A DNA stretch of 64,000 bases from Vulcanimicrobiota bacterium (GCA_003151115.1 PLWS01000001.1:239438-303437), one strand, 5' to 3'; shown: positions 16,676-25,823, counted from the stretch's first letter. Numbers and translations: made by a program. Notes: generated by a model not told the origin, from the letters alone.

Positions 16676-18004
16676 CGCGAGCACCTGCGCCAGCGGTCTG
16701 CCGGCTTTGGCGAGCACGGCGTCGACCGAGTATTTGTCGAGCACGGCCGACCAGCGCGGCGTGACTTTTTCGACGTCGAGGTAAGCCAGCCAAACTGCGG
16801 CCGGAAACGGATCGCATCTGCCGTCGAGAAAGACGCGCAAGTTTTTCTCCGGCAGCGCCATGCTGCACCACGCAAAATCTTCGCAGTAGAGACGATGCTC
16901 GCCGGGCGCCGCCGCGAGCGCCGACACGGCGGGACCGGGCAGCGAGGAGTGCGCGATAGCCGGAACTTGGTTGAGCGTCAGCACGATCGCGAGCGCAGCG
17001 GCCGCGCTCGATCCGCTCACAAGCAGTTCGCTGAACCGTTCGCTCAAGACGACGTTCAAGCGCGCGTGCTGCGGAATAGCGTTGGTCAGACGCTGCGCCA
17101 CCATCGGCGCGATCACGAGCGCGCAGAGCGGCATGTGCCTTATCGCCGTAAACGCCAGGCAGACCGTCACCGCAAAAAGCATGCCGTCGCGCCAGCGTTC
17201 GCGCGGCGCGGCGACGCCGAAGTAACAGCCCATCGCAATCAGCGGCAGCAGGCCGGCGAAGAACGCCGGAATCGTGAGATCCGGCGGCTGCCATTCGCTG
17301 ATGGCGCTGCGGATCGCGCTCGTTTGCAGCTGCACGGCGTAAGCCGGCAAGTGCCACGAAAACGGCGTGAGAAAAACGGCGAGGCCCGTTGCAAACGTCA
17401 GCAGCACGTTGCGCTGGACGCGCGCGCTCCATCCGCGATCTTCGATCGCCGTTCCGAGCGTCCAAAATCCGACCAATGCCGGAACGATCAGCGCGCTTGC
17501 GTGCACGTTGGCCCACATCACGGTCAGCGGGACGACGAGAAATACGAGCGGCGATTCCAAGTCGAGCAGCAGCATGATGACCGCGAGCAGCGCCCATCCG
17601 AAGACTTGTGCGCGCACACCGAAAGACTGCATCATCGCAAAGCCTACGAGCGCCGTCGTCAACGCGGTCGCGAACGTGGAAGCTCCGCGCCGGTGCGCGC
17701 GCCACGCCGTCACGGCGAGTGCGCAGACGCCGGCCAATGCGGTGAAGATCGCCAGAATGTAAAAATGGCCGGTCGGGAGCGTCGCGGCAACGGCGGTGCT
17801 GAAGAGCCATTCCTGCGGAATCCAGCGCGCGCCGCTGGCGGTAAATGTTTCGAAGCCGAGCTGCGTCGGAATGTGATGCAGCGTCAGCACGCGCTGTCCC
17901 AGCCACTGCTGCCAGGAGAGATCGGCGTCTTGTCCGGGATAGTGCCACGCCAGCGCCGCGAAGCGCGCGCCGAAAATTGCAACGACCGCCCACGCGATTC
18001 TCAT
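16592..18004 (-). CDS. Polytopic membrane protein with C-terminal soluble domain, paralogue of the adjacent gene
   Basis: This 470-residue protein of unrecognised family has about ten hydrophobic spans (to about residue 355), then a soluble C-terminal domain of about 115 residues. The domain contains YCEDFAWCSM, FLDGRCDPFP and ends DAVLAKAGRPLAQVL...GWRVFY. The preceding gene has the same layout and a matching tail. The overall form resembles membrane glycosyltransferase-like proteins, but no catalytic motif is evident. The ATG at 18002-18004 overlaps the upstream stop (ATGA). It is the last gene of the long Tad-operon run, and its 3' end overlaps the GT87-like gene. Confidence 0.72.
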   Translation of the reverse strand: MRIAWAVVAIFGARFAALAWHYPGQDADLSWQQWLGQRVLTLHHIPTQLGFETFTASGARWIPQEWLFSTAVAATLPTGHFYILAIFTALAGVCALAVTAWRAHRRGASTFATALTTALVGFAMMQSFGVRAQVFGWALLAVIMLLLDLESPLVFLVVPLTVMWANVHASALIVPALVGFWTLGTAIEDRGWSARVQRNVLLTFATGLAVFLTPFSWHLPAYAVQLQTSAIRSAISEWQPPDLTIPAFFAGLLPLIAMGCYFGVAAPRERWRDGMLFAVTVCLAFTAIRHMPLCALVIAPMVAQRLTNAIPQHARLNVVLSERFSELLVSGSSAAAALAIVLTLNQVPAIAHSSLPGPAVSALAAAPGEHRLYCEDFAWCSMALPEKNLRVFLDGRCDPFPAAVWLAYLDVEKVTPRWSAVLDKYSVDAVLAKAGRPLAQVLALRPGWRVFYRDAGYVVFVRDGVRTAQR

Positions 18005-19314
18005 TGGCCGGTCACCTTTTGTAAAAGAACGGCGCCGCCGGCCGAGATCGAGCTTTGCCATCCGCCCGCGTGCAGCAGCGAGACGAGACGATCGTTCTGT
18101 TCGGCAAGAATTCCATCGACGTTGGAGCGGCGCAATTCGTCCTGCCAATTGCCGATCGCGTTAGCGACGTCGCCCTGAATCTTGCGCGCGGCAGGCGCCG
18201 AAATGCCCGCCCGATCGTCGAGCACGACCGAGAGCGCGCGCGTTTTCAATGACGAAGCGGCATCGCACCAGCGCGGCTGCACGCAGAGCACGTAATGCGC
18301 GCCGGGACGATGGAGCAGCTCGCTCAAAAGCGGCGCCACCGTGGGGCGCGGCCAAGCGACGGTCTTCGGTTCCACCGCCGTTATCACGCCGATGAAAGCG
18401 AAAGCCGCAGCTGCGAAGGCCAATCCATAGGCGGCGAGCGAACCCGCCGGCCGTTGGCGGCGCTCGAGGTAATAGCTGGCAACGGCGTCGGCGACGATTG
18501 GCGCGGCGACAATTCCAAAAAACGGCAGATTGCGCGCGTCGGCTAGCGAGAGAACGAGCAGCGCAAAGAAGACGAGCGCGTCGCCTAACCGTTCGCGACG
18601 GCGGATGCCATAGAGTCCCGCCACCACGACGATCGCGGCGAATCCCAGATCTTGCGCCGAGATAGCTCCTACCCAGAGCCGATCGCGCTGCGCACCGCCG
18701 AGCAGCGAGTCAAGATACAGCGCGTGCGCGCCGTACGCGGAAAAGATTCCCGAGTGGAATTGCACGAGCGAAACGCCGACGCACGCGGCGGCGGCGATCG
18801 CTTTACGCGCGGCGACCGCGTCGAAGCGGCGCCGTTCGATCAGATTCGCTGCCACGGCCAGCGTGACGATGAGCGCGCCCATCGTCGCTCCGCCTTGCAC
18901 GAGTTCCCACGCGGCGGTGATCGCGACGATCGCCGCCCAGCTCCACACATCGTCGCGATCCAAAAGCAGGCAAATCGCGGCGATGCAGAACCATGCCACC
19001 GGATCGAGGCTGACGCCAATCCGGCCCACCAAACAGAGCGCGATGAACGTTGCAGCCAAACCGACATGCCAGTCGGAAGCGCCCCGCAAGCGCGTGCGCC
19101 ACGCGGCGAGAAGAAGCGCGGCTGCGGTTATCGCGGCGCACAAACCCAAAACGAACGAAAAACCGAACGTGTGCAGCAGCCACGTCGCGTCTTTTCCGCC
19201 GAGCAGATTCGGATCGCGCAGCTGCACGAAGAATTCGGGCAGCGCGCGGCCGACCGAAATGAATGCCGTGGCAACCGCGAAGGCGACGATGGCGGCGGAG
19301 AACCGGCCCTTCAC
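18001..19314 (-). CDS. Polytopic membrane protein with C-terminal soluble domain (paralogue pair member)
   Basis: The 437-residue product is not assigned to a known family. About ten hydrophobic spans fill residues 5-310. The soluble tail carries YVLCVQPRWCDAA, LSVVLDDRAG and VDGILAEQNDRLVSLL...GWQ, which lines up with the tail of the downstream gene (YCEDFAWCSM, FLDGRCD, VDAVLAKAGRPL, GWR). The two therefore look like diverged tandem duplicates. The GTG start overlaps the DUF192 stop (GTGA). Its position in the Tad operon suggests a role in pilus assembly or glycosylation, which is inference only. Confidence 0.7.
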   Translation of the reverse strand: MKGRFSAAIVAFAVATAFISVGRALPEFFVQLRDPNLLGGKDATWLLHTFGFSFVLGLCAAITAAALLLAAWRTRLRGASDWHVGLAATFIALCLVGRIGVSLDPVAWFCIAAICLLLDRDDVWSWAAIVAITAAWELVQGGATMGALIVTLAVAANLIERRRFDAVAARKAIAAAACVGVSLVQFHSGIFSAYGAHALYLDSLLGGAQRDRLWVGAISAQDLGFAAIVVVAGLYGIRRRERLGDALVFFALLVLSLADARNLPFFGIVAAPIVADAVASYYLERRQRPAGSLAAYGLAFAAAAFAFIGVITAVEPKTVAWPRPTVAPLLSELLHRPGAHYVLCVQPRWCDAASSLKTRALSVVLDDRAGISAPAARKIQGDVANAIGNWQDELRRSNVDGILAEQNDRLVSLLHAGGWQSSISAGGAVLLQKVTGQ

Positions 19315-19658
19315 CGCGAGAGCTCCAGGCGATCGCCGGGGAGAAGGTCGCGTCCTTCGAGCGCGCCTGCGCCGAGTTCGACGACGTTCCGCGCGCCGAA
19401 GCAGGCAATCGCGGGACGGTTGCGTTTAACGCGCGCGAACGTGCGAACGACGCGTTCGTGATCATCTAGGAAAATGACGTCGATTTTCGCGCGCATCAGC
19501 AGCGTGTGGATCGCCCAGCAGTCGCGAAACCACAGACCCTCGTCGGGATCGACGACCTTGCGCGGAATTAGTCCGGCGAAACGCTCCCACCAGCCGTCGG
19601 CAATGCGGACGTTTTCGGCGATGACTTCCCCGGTCGTAAGATTGCGCAGTTTCGGCAC
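19311..19658 (-). CDS. DUF192 family protein
   Basis: This 115-residue DUF192 protein carries the family pattern: ERFAGLIPRK, GLWFRDCWAIHTLLMRAKIDVIFLD, then VxRTFARVKRN and an ELGAGALEGRDLLPGDRLEL tail. DUF192 proteins often sit beside type IV/Tad pilus or secretion genes; their biochemical role is not established. Most members have an N-terminal signal peptide, and none is seen here. The GTG start at 19656-19658 lies 8 nt after the prepilin peptidase stop, and the stop overlaps the next gene by four bases. Confidence 0.85.
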   Translation of the reverse strand: MPKLRNLTTGEVIAENVRIADGWWERFAGLIPRKVVDPDEGLWFRDCWAIHTLLMRAKIDVIFLDDHERVVRTFARVKRNRPAIACFGARNVVELGAGALEGRDLLPGDRLELSR

Positions 19659-19666
19659 GGCGGCAC

Positions 19667-20275
19667 CTAACGCAGAATTCCGAGCGGTATCGCCAAGCCG
19701 ATCGCGGCCGCCAAATACGGCGCGAAGGCGATCGGACCGGTCCGCCGGCCGCGCGCGTAGCTCAAGATGACGGCAGCCAAACATGCCAACGCGAACGCGA
19801 GCACGCCGGTTTGGATGCCGAGCAGCGCGCCGCCGAGCGCGACGAGTTTGACGTCGCCCCAGCCCATACCGCGGCCGCGCGAAAGTATCGCGGCGGTTGC
19901 GAAGACGACGAACGGTACGCCCGCCGAGAAAAAAACGACCCAGTCGTGCTGCCAAACGGCCAGCAATAAAATCAATCCTAGCGGTCCGAGCGTGAACGCG
20001 TCGGGCACGACGCCGCGCATCGTGTCGGTGATCCAGATCGCGACGAGCGCGACGCAGACAACCGCGACGAGCAAAACCTGCGCCTGGCTTCCGTGCGTCG
20101 TAACGACCGCGCCGATGATCGCGCAAGCGGCGATCAACACACCGGCCGGAGCTTTCCCCGGAGGCGGGCCGTCGGGCAGCGCTTCGATCCTTTCGGCATA
20201 CCACAGTCCCAAGATCGCACCGACGTAGCCGGCGGCCGCGAAGAAGAGCGCTCCGAGCAATGCGGCGGCAATCAT
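19667..20275 (-). CDS. Prepilin peptidase (A24 family, PilD/GspO-like)
   Basis: This 202-residue membrane aspartyl protease would remove leader peptides of type IV-like prepilins. Its two catalytic aspartates are in WITDTMRGVVPD and GMGWGDVKL (GD-x-K signature). The N-terminal extension has neither the zinc-binding cysteines nor an obvious methyltransferase domain. A second A24 peptidase (24891-25421) lies at the other end of the same operon. They may divide the work between Flp pilins and TadE/TadG-like pseudopilins. ATG 20273-20275 overlaps the tadC stop (ATGA). Confidence 0.88.
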   Translation of the reverse strand: MIAAALLGALFFAAAGYVGAILGLWYAERIEALPDGPPPGKAPAGVLIAACAIIGAVVTTHGSQAQVLLVAVVCVALVAIWITDTMRGVVPDAFTLGPLGLILLLAVWQHDWVVFFSAGVPFVVFATAAILSRGRGMGWGDVKLVALGGALLGIQTGVLAFALACLAAVILSYARGRRTGPIAFAPYLAAAIGLAIPLGILR

Positions 20276-21120
20276 TGTGAAAAATAATTCGCGACGAGCG
20301 CGCCGAAGATGACGACGAAGATCGCCGGAAGCATGAAGAGCGCCATCGGGAAGACCATTTTGACCGGCAGCTTCGCCGCGTGCTCTTCGACGAGCATGAT
20401 GCGCTGGTTGCGGACGTCTTCCGCGAGTTCGTTCAAAACTTTAGAGATGTTCGTGCCGAGCCGCTCGGCTTGCGTGATGGCGGTCACCGTCGTGCTGAAT
20501 TGCTGTTGCTGCAAACGTTCGGCCGCGCCGCGCATGGCATCCGAACGCGACCGTCCCAAACGAATTTCAGAAAGCGTCGCTTTGATCTCGTCGCCGAGCG
20601 CGCCGGGCGCCGCGTCGACCGAATACCCGAGCGCCGCGTTGACCGAAAGTCCCGCCTGCACGGTGGTCGCGACCATATCGAGAAAATCCGGCAGCGATTT
20701 CTGCACCTGCACCTTGCGTGCTTCGCAGGCACGTTCGAGCGCCGACATCGGAAGATACGCCGCGCCGGCGCCCATCACGATGCTGATCACGATAGCCATC
20801 GGCAGCGCGACGTGGATGAATTCCAACAAAACGAAAGACAGAATCAGCCCGACGCAGCCGAAGGCCACGATCCGCGCGCCTATTTGCGCCGGCGTAACGG
20901 TGTACCAGCCGGCCTCCATGAGTTTGCGCAGGAGCCGGCCGCGGCGCTCTTTGGAGAAGAGTTTGTCGAACGTACGCAGCCCTTTTGAATCGCGCTGCAT
21001 GCCGCGTGCTTCGAGCTCCTCGAGCGTTTTTTTCAGCGGACTCTTCTGCGGGACAAGCGAGATCGCGAACAAGAATGCCGCGAGCATCCCCAGCAGCGCG
21101 ATGGCGACGATCATGATCAT
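20272..21120 (-). CDS. tadC: Tad pilus inner-membrane platform protein TadC
   Basis: This 282-residue protein of the type II secretion F/GspF family forms the platform with TadB. It has hydrophobic spans at the extreme N-terminus, two near residues 85-125, and one at the C-terminus (VFPMALFMLPAIFVVIFG). The central GspF-like domain includes LPDFLDMVATTVQAGLS and a GTNISKVLNELAEDVRNQR helix, typical of TadC. The start overlaps the tadB stop by four bases. Confidence 0.92.
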   Translation of the reverse strand: MIMIVAIALLGMLAAFLFAISLVPQKSPLKKTLEELEARGMQRDSKGLRTFDKLFSKERRGRLLRKLMEAGWYTVTPAQIGARIVAFGCVGLILSFVLLEFIHVALPMAIVISIVMGAGAAYLPMSALERACEARKVQVQKSLPDFLDMVATTVQAGLSVNAALGYSVDAAPGALGDEIKATLSEIRLGRSRSDAMRGAAERLQQQQFSTTVTAITQAERLGTNISKVLNELAEDVRNQRIMLVEEHAAKLPVKMVFPMALFMLPAIFVVIFGALVANYFSQ

Positions 21121-21920
21121 ACGTCGACCTTCAGCATCTTCATCAGCATCAGGACGCCGAGCGTTTCGAGCACGGCGACGATGAGCAGCGAGACGTGTCC
21201 GGCATTGGTAAAGAGCAGTGCGTGGCCCATGTCGCGTTCGGTCAGCGCGATAAAACCGGTGAGAAACGGCGGCAGAACCGACAGGATCGCCGCGCTCGCG
21301 CGGCCTTCCGCGGTGAGCGCCCTGATCTTGCGTTGAATGCGGCGCCGCTCTTTGATCGTGTTGGCCAGATGCTCGAGGATCTTGCCCAAGTCGCCGCCGG
21401 TCTGCGACTGAATGCGGATCGCGCGCGCCATCATCAGCGTTTCGTTGCTGGGCATGCGCACTGCAAGGTTATCGAGTGCATCGTAAACCGTGACGCCGAT
21501 ATTCGTCTGACCGACGACGCGCATGTACTCGTGCCGCGCGGGGTCGGGCATTTCTTCGATGACGATCGTCAGCGCTTGACGCAAGCCCAAGCCGATGCGG
21601 ACACCGCTCGAAATCAGGCGCAGCGCGAGTTCGAGCTGCTGCACGAATTGATCCAGCCGTTTGCGCAGCTGCATCTTGACGTACATCCAGAATCCGCCCG
21701 CCGCGATCGCACCGCAGAACGGAAGCAGCAAGATGGCGATAATCGGCGCGGGACGCATGACGAGCGCGCCGAGCAGCCACAGCACGATGGCGCCAATCGA
21801 AACGCCGATCGCGATCTCGCGCGGGCCTGCTGCAATGCCGGCCCGGTCGAGCGTGTCTGCGAGCTTGCGGAGATTGCTCGATTCGGGACTGAAGTCGAAC
21901 CGCGCACTCGTCGCTACCAC
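21117..21920 (-). CDS. tadB: Tad pilus inner-membrane platform protein TadB
   Basis: This 267-residue GspF-fold protein pairs with TadC. Two spans lie near residues 38-80, then the cytoplasmic domain with LDQFVQQLELALRLISSGVRIGLGL and SQTGGDLGKILEHLANTIKERRRI, the TadB counterpart of the GspF motif, then C-terminal spans. The gene overlaps the TadZ-TadA fusion by 7 bases upstream and tadC by 4 bases downstream. The protein would anchor the secretion ATPase to the membrane. Confidence 0.92.
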   Translation of the reverse strand: MVATSARFDFSPESSNLRKLADTLDRAGIAAGPREIAIGVSIGAIVLWLLGALVMRPAPIIAILLLPFCGAIAAGGFWMYVKMQLRKRLDQFVQQLELALRLISSGVRIGLGLRQALTIVIEEMPDPARHEYMRVVGQTNIGVTVYDALDNLAVRMPSNETLMMARAIRIQSQTGGDLGKILEHLANTIKERRRIQRKIRALTAEGRASAAILSVLPPFLTGFIALTERDMGHALLFTNAGHVSLLIVAVLETLGVLMLMKMLKVDV

Positions 21921-24010
21921 AGAGCACCGGTCGACGCCAGCGTTGAGAGCGAGCGTACGTCGTATTCGATGCCGTACTCATCGAAGCGTCGCATGCACTG
22001 CGGCTGCACGCCCGTATATTGAAACTCGCCGGCGACCTTCGAGTCTTTATCGACGCCATGCTGCTGGAAGCGAATGATCTCTTGCATCGTCACGACGTCG
22101 CCTTCCATGCCGACGATCTCGCTCACGGCGATGATTTTGCGGCTGCCGTCGCGCATGCGCGCCGTCTGCACGATCAGGTCGACCGCACTTGCGATCTGTT
22201 CGCGAATCGCGCGCACCGGTAAGTCGAAGCCCGCCATCAGCACCATAGTTTCCATGCGTGCGAGCGCGTCGCGCGGCGAGTTGGCGTGTGCCGTCGTCAG
22301 CGAACCGTCGTGGCCGGTGTTCATGGCCTGGAGCATGTCGAGGGCTTCTCCGCCGCGGCACTCGCCGACGATGATGCGGTCGGGGCGCATGCGCAGCGAG
22401 TTGCGAACCAGGTCGCGGATGGTGATCTCGCCGCGTCCTTCGATGTTGGCCGGGCGCGATTCCAACCGTACGACGTGGGGCTGATTGAGAAAGAGTTCGG
22501 CCGAGTCTTCGATCGTCACGATGCGCTCGCGCTCGGGAATGTAGCTGGAAAGGATGTTCAGGAACGTGGTTTTTCCCGAGCCCGTTCCGCCGGAGATGAG
22601 GACGTTCAGCCGGCCTTCGATGCAAGCGCGCAAGAAGTCGAGGATTTGCGGAACCGCCGAACCTTTTTCCAGCAAGTCTTGCGCGGTCAAACGGCGCGTT
22701 CCGAAGCGGCGGATCGTCAGCGTGGCGCCGTCGATCGAAAGCGGCTCGACGATCGCGTTTACGCGCGAACCGTCGGGCAAGCGCGCGTCGACCATTGGAA
22801 CGGACTCGTCCAAGCGCCGTCCCAGCGGCGCGATAATGCGTTCGATCACCAGCCGCAGCTGCTGTTCGCCGGTAAACTCTTTCGTGGTGCGATCGATCTT
22901 GCCGAGGCGCTCGACGTACACCGTCTTGGGGCCGTTGACCATGATTTCGGTAATGGACGGGTCGGTCATCAAGTCTTCGAGCGGGCCGAGCCCGAGCGCT
23001 TCGTTGACGACCTCGTCCTTGAGCTGCGCGATCTCTTCGGCCGTGAGGTCTTTGTGTTTGTTTTCGCTGAGAATCTGCTGCGCGATGTCGTCGATCTTCG
23101 AACGCAGCTCGGCGAGTTTGGCGGAGTCGCTGTGCGCTTGGCTTGCCTCGACGAGGTTGACTTTCTTAGCCAGCGTTTCGTGAATGTCGGTTTTGACGCG
23201 GTCGCGCGGCGAAACGAGCACCGAATCCTTGGACTGTCTGCCGTTGCCGGAAGTCTCGCGCGTTTCGGGAGTTGCGGGACGCGGGCGCATCGCGGCGCGC
23301 GGTTCGCGCCGCCGGTCTTGAATGAAACCGCGCGCGGACGGAAGCAGCGCTTCGATCTGCGGCTCGGCCTCGATGCCGCGCAGGGTACGTTCGAAGTTCT
23401 GCAACGCTTTGGTGAACGAGCGATCGCTCATGGGCGGCAGCTCGCCGATCACCTTTACTTCGAGCGCGCGTTCGATTTCGGAGCGCGAAGAGCTCGGGTT
23501 TCCATCGCGGCAGTTTGTCAGCAGCACGATGCGCGTGATCGGAACGCCGAATTTCTTGAGTTCGCCGATCATCGTGCGTGCCGACGTTAAGCCGAGAAGC
23601 GTGGGTTCGGCCAGCACGATGAACCGCGTCGCGCGCACGACGAACGGCCGTACGGGCGCGGCAAAGGGAATGGGCACATCGGCCAGCACGCACTGCGTGG
23701 TGCTCACCAGCGAAGCCGCCAGCTGTTCGACGTCGTCGAAACGTATCGTGAAAGCGGAATCGTACGTCGGCGCCAGCTCGGCGAGGGCAATGCCGTTCGC
23801 GCTCGTGAGCGCTACCGAATTGTCTTCACGCGACGTGTCGAGGTCGCGCAGCGCGTCGAAAAGAATCGCCGCGCTGCGGCGGCCGGAAAGATCGCCGTCT
23901 ACGAGCGCAACGGTGCGGTCCGCGCGAATGGCCTTCGCGAGCTCGGCACAGATCGTGGTGGCACCCGAACCGCCTTTCGCACCGATGAGTGCGAAGACAG
24001 GGCCGTTCAC
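21914..24010 (-). CDS. TadZ/CpaE-like localisation ATPase fused to TadA/CpaF secretion ATPase
   Basis: This 698-residue protein joins two Tad components that are usually separate. Residues 1-215 are a MinD/CpaE-like domain ([14 protein letters not shown], a deviant Walker A lacking the usual lysine before [13 protein letters not shown]). A charged linker (about 225-270) leads to a complete CpaF ATPase. That part has an N-terminal helical region, GTGSGKTT Walker A (about 474-482), the IEDSAEL Asp box (500-506), [12 protein letters not shown] Walker B (about 545) and a [17 protein letters not shown] His box. The fusion would place the assembly motor and its polar-positioning factor in one hexamer. 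GTG 24008-24010 overlaps the cpaB stop. Confidence 0.93.
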   Translation of the reverse strand: MNGPVFALIGAKGGSGATTICAELAKAIRADRTVALVDGDLSGRRSAAILFDALRDLDTSREDNSVALTSANGIALAELAPTYDSAFTIRFDDVEQLAASLVSTTQCVLADVPIPFAAPVRPFVVRATRFIVLAEPTLLGLTSARTMIGELKKFGVPITRIVLLTNCRDGNPSSSRSEIERALEVKVIGELPPMSDRSFTKALQNFERTLRGIEAEPQIEALLPSARGFIQDRRREPRAAMRPRPATPETRETSGNGRQSKDSVLVSPRDRVKTDIHETLAKKVNLVEASQAHSDSAKLAELRSKIDDIAQQILSENKHKDLTAEEIAQLKDEVVNEALGLGPLEDLMTDPSITEIMVNGPKTVYVERLGKIDRTTKEFTGEQQLRLVIERIIAPLGRRLDESVPMVDARLPDGSRVNAIVEPLSIDGATLTIRRFGTRRLTAQDLLEKGSAVPQILDFLRACIEGRLNVLISGGTGSGKTTFLNILSSYIPERERIVTIEDSAELFLNQPHVVRLESRPANIEGRGEITIRDLVRNSLRMRPDRIIVGECRGGEALDMLQAMNTGHDGSLTTAHANSPRDALARMETMVLMAGFDLPVRAIREQIASAVDLIVQTARMRDGSRKIIAVSEIVGMEGDVVTMQEIIRFQQHGVDKDSKVAGEFQYTGVQPQCMRRFDEYGIEYDVRSLSTLASTGALW

Positions 24011-24894
24011 GGCGGGCTCTGTCCGCCGCCCGGCGTTACGTAACGGTCGCCGTCGATGATTTGAACGCCGCTGTAAGGCGCGGGCGCCGGTGCCGTCGCG
24101 GGCCGGTTTTGGTTCTTCGCCAACTGTTCAAGGGCGAGCGTGGCCGCATCGGGCGGCGGCGCCGGAGCCGCTGCCATCTGCGGAGCGCCGGAACCGTCGG
24201 GGAAATGCAGAGCTTCGACCGGCGCGGAGTTCAGTGGTTCGCGCGGCGAGCGCAGCGCCAAGCGCAGCACCGTGTTGAGATCCGCCATTTCGAGCAGATC
24301 GACTTGCTTTGGCGTCACTTCGAGCGTAATGGTCGTGAAGACTTGCGCTTCGGGCGGCGGCGTTGCCGACGTATTTTCGAGCAGCGGACCTACCGCGAGT
24401 ACGCGGATGCCGCGCAGGATCGTTGACGCCGGCGGCGGCACGGCCGTCGATTTGGGCGGTATCGCGACGACATCGACGCGGTCGCCGGGCTCGATCAATC
24501 CCGAAACGCCTTTGACTTTGTCGATCGAGATGCTGACCGCGCGCATGCCGGGCGTCAGACGCACGGGAAGTCCGACGTCGGCGGGATGGCCGACTTTCGA
24601 AAGCGTGATCGTCGAACCGGCCGGAATGGTGATCAGCGAGAGCGCGCCGATCACTTTGGTCGGATCAGTGAGGGCGTCGGGTTCGACAGCGGCTGCGGGA
24701 CGCGTAGCCTTTGCCAACATCGCAGCCGTGATGGGAACGCGTGCCGGAATCTCTTGCGCCGCTACGAGAATCTCGGTCGGCTGATTGTTCACCGCGCTCG
24801 AACGCTGTATCGAAGAAAGATAATTCAAGGTCAGCCATCCCGTCAGGACGGCAACGACCAATGCGACGATGAGCGTCGTCCGGCGGGTGTTCAT
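24007..24894 (-). CDS. cpaB: Flp pilus assembly protein CpaB/RcpC
   Basis: This 295-residue periplasmic Tad component has one N-terminal membrane anchor, then a SAF-type domain (ILVAAQEIPARVPITAAMLA), and the conserved LTPGMRAVSISIDKVKGVSGLIEPGDRVDVVAI segment that defines CpaB/RcpC. The C-terminus is Pro/Ala-rich. CpaB proteins act with the CpaC secretin at the outer membrane; here cpaC is in the divergent operon. The gene overlaps both neighbours by four bases. Confidence 0.92.
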   Translation of the reverse strand: MNTRRTTLIVALVVAVLTGWLTLNYLSSIQRSSAVNNQPTEILVAAQEIPARVPITAAMLAKATRPAAAVEPDALTDPTKVIGALSLITIPAGSTITLSKVGHPADVGLPVRLTPGMRAVSISIDKVKGVSGLIEPGDRVDVVAIPPKSTAVPPPASTILRGIRVLAVGPLLENTSATPPPEAQVFTTITLEVTPKQVDLLEMADLNTVLRLALRSPREPLNSAPVEALHFPDGSGAPQMAAAPAPPPDAATLALEQLAKNQNRPATAPAPAPYSGVQIIDGDRYVTPGGGQSPP

Positions 24895-25421
24895 GGCAGT
24901 AACCTCAGGTGAGCGGCGCTCAGCGCCGCGGTGCAGAGCGCCCCGGCAAAAATCGAAACGGCGTACGGCATTGCGAGTCCGTTAGCCGGCCGCATTGGCG
25001 CGACGCCCGAAAGCAGCGGAAGCGTCACCGCCTGCATGTTGGCGTACGTCGCTTGCAGTCTGCCGCGCACGGCGGCATAGGCCAGTCCGACGACACCGCC
25101 GCAGAGCAGCGTCAGCAGAACGAACGGCACCGCAGCGGGATAGCCGAGCGTTCCACCCGCGGCTGCGAGCAGCTTTACGTCGCCGCCGCCGATCAATTTG
25201 AAAGAGAACGCGACGGTGCCGGCGAGCAGAATCGCAGCCGTCACCGCCAGGCCGATACCCGCGCCTCTCCATCCGAAGAGGGCAAAATTCTCGACCAGTC
25301 CGCACACGAGCAGAGCCCCGACTAGTACGTTCGGAACTTTGCGCGTGCGAACGTCGCAAACCGCCCCGATCAGCGAGGCTGCCAGGACGGTTGCCAGGAC
25401 GGTTGCCAGTGCGAGGGTCAT
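24891..25421 (-). CDS. tadV: Prepilin peptidase TadV/CpaA
   Basis: This short A24 aspartyl protease (176 residues) processes Flp prepilins. The catalytic aspartates lie in CDVRTRKVPN and GGGDVKLLAAAGG, with about six hydrophobic spans, the usual minimal CpaA/TadV form. It sits 7 nt downstream of the second pilin gene. A repeated decamer near its start (GCCAGGACGG, at 25381, 25392 and similar) encodes part of the Leu/Ala/Thr-rich first span. Confidence 0.9.
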   Translation of the reverse strand: MTLALATVLATVLAASLIGAVCDVRTRKVPNVLVGALLVCGLVENFALFGWRGAGIGLAVTAAILLAGTVAFSFKLIGGGDVKLLAAAGGTLGYPAAVPFVLLTLLCGGVVGLAYAAVRGRLQATYANMQAVTLPLLSGVAPMRPANGLAMPYAVSIFAGALCTAALSAAHLRLLP

Positions 25422-25428
25422 TGCAGTG

Positions 25429-25587
25429 TTAGAGTGCGCTGTTGACTGAAGAGAAGCTGTTGCTGACGCTTTGTCCGAGCGTCATCACGAGGACGATACA
25501 AACCGCGGCGATCAGCGCGACCATGATGCCGTATTCGACCATCGTGGCGCCTGAATCGTCGCGAAGCAGCGACATCAACGTTTTCAA
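25429..25587 (-). CDS. flp: Flp-type pilin (second of the tandem pair)
   Basis: This 52-residue prepilin has a leader ending in DDSG and a cleavage point before ATMVEYG, with Glu at +5 and the adjacent Tyr that define Flp pilins. A 21-residue hydrophobic helix and a short Ser/Asn-rich tail (SNSFSSVNSAL) follow. The start is a TTG (25585-25587) with GGAGG seven bases upstream, so the unusual start is well supported. The core GATMVEYGIMVALIAAVCIVLV is identical to that of the other pilin, showing recent duplication. A strong hairpin lies just upstream. Confidence 0.92.
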   Translation of the reverse strand: MKTLMSLLRDDSGATMVEYGIMVALIAAVCIVLVMTLGQSVSNSFSSVNSAL

Positions 25588-25608
25588 ACTGGTTTCCTCC
25601 AAAAGTAG

Positions 25609-25643
25609 AGCCGGGGCTGAAGGGAGAGAAGACAGCCCCGGCT
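25609..25643 (-). terminator. Hairpin between the two pilin genes (attenuator or mRNA-stabilising stem)
   Basis: This is a perfect 11-bp inverted repeat, AGCCGGGGCTG / CAGCCCCGGCT, with a 13-nt purine-rich loop. Read along the minus-strand transcript it follows the first pilin and is trailed by CTACTTTTGG, a weak U-tract. It could therefore cause partial termination or protect the upstream pilin mRNA from decay. Either effect would make the first pilin more abundant than the rest of the operon. Confidence 0.75.
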
Positions 25644-25661
25644 ATTGTTTTTATTCGGTAC

Positions 25662-25823
25662 TTATAGGCTCGTGTTGACCGAGGAGAACGCGTTGGAGAC
25701 GTTCTTTCCAAGGGTCGTCACGAGCACGATGCAGACGGCGGCGATCAGTGCGACCATGATGCCGTATTCGACCATCGTGGCGCCTTCGTCATCGCGAAGC
25801 ATCGCGAGCATGTGCTTGATCAT
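25662..25823 (-). CDS. flp: Flp-type pilin (first of the tandem pair, candidate major pilin)
   Basis: This 53-residue Flp prepilin is the structural subunit of the Tad pilus. The leader MIKHMLAMLRDDEG is cut before ATMVEYG; the hydrophobic core is identical to the neighbour's, and the tail reads SNAFSSVNTSL. The ATG at 25821-25823 has a near-perfect GGAGGT ribosome binding site four bases upstream. Its strong translation signal, its place ahead of the hairpin and its distance from the assembly genes suggest it is the major pilin. Confidence 0.93.
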   Translation of the reverse strand: MIKHMLAMLRDDEGATMVEYGIMVALIAAVCIVLVTTLGKNVSNAFSSVNTSL

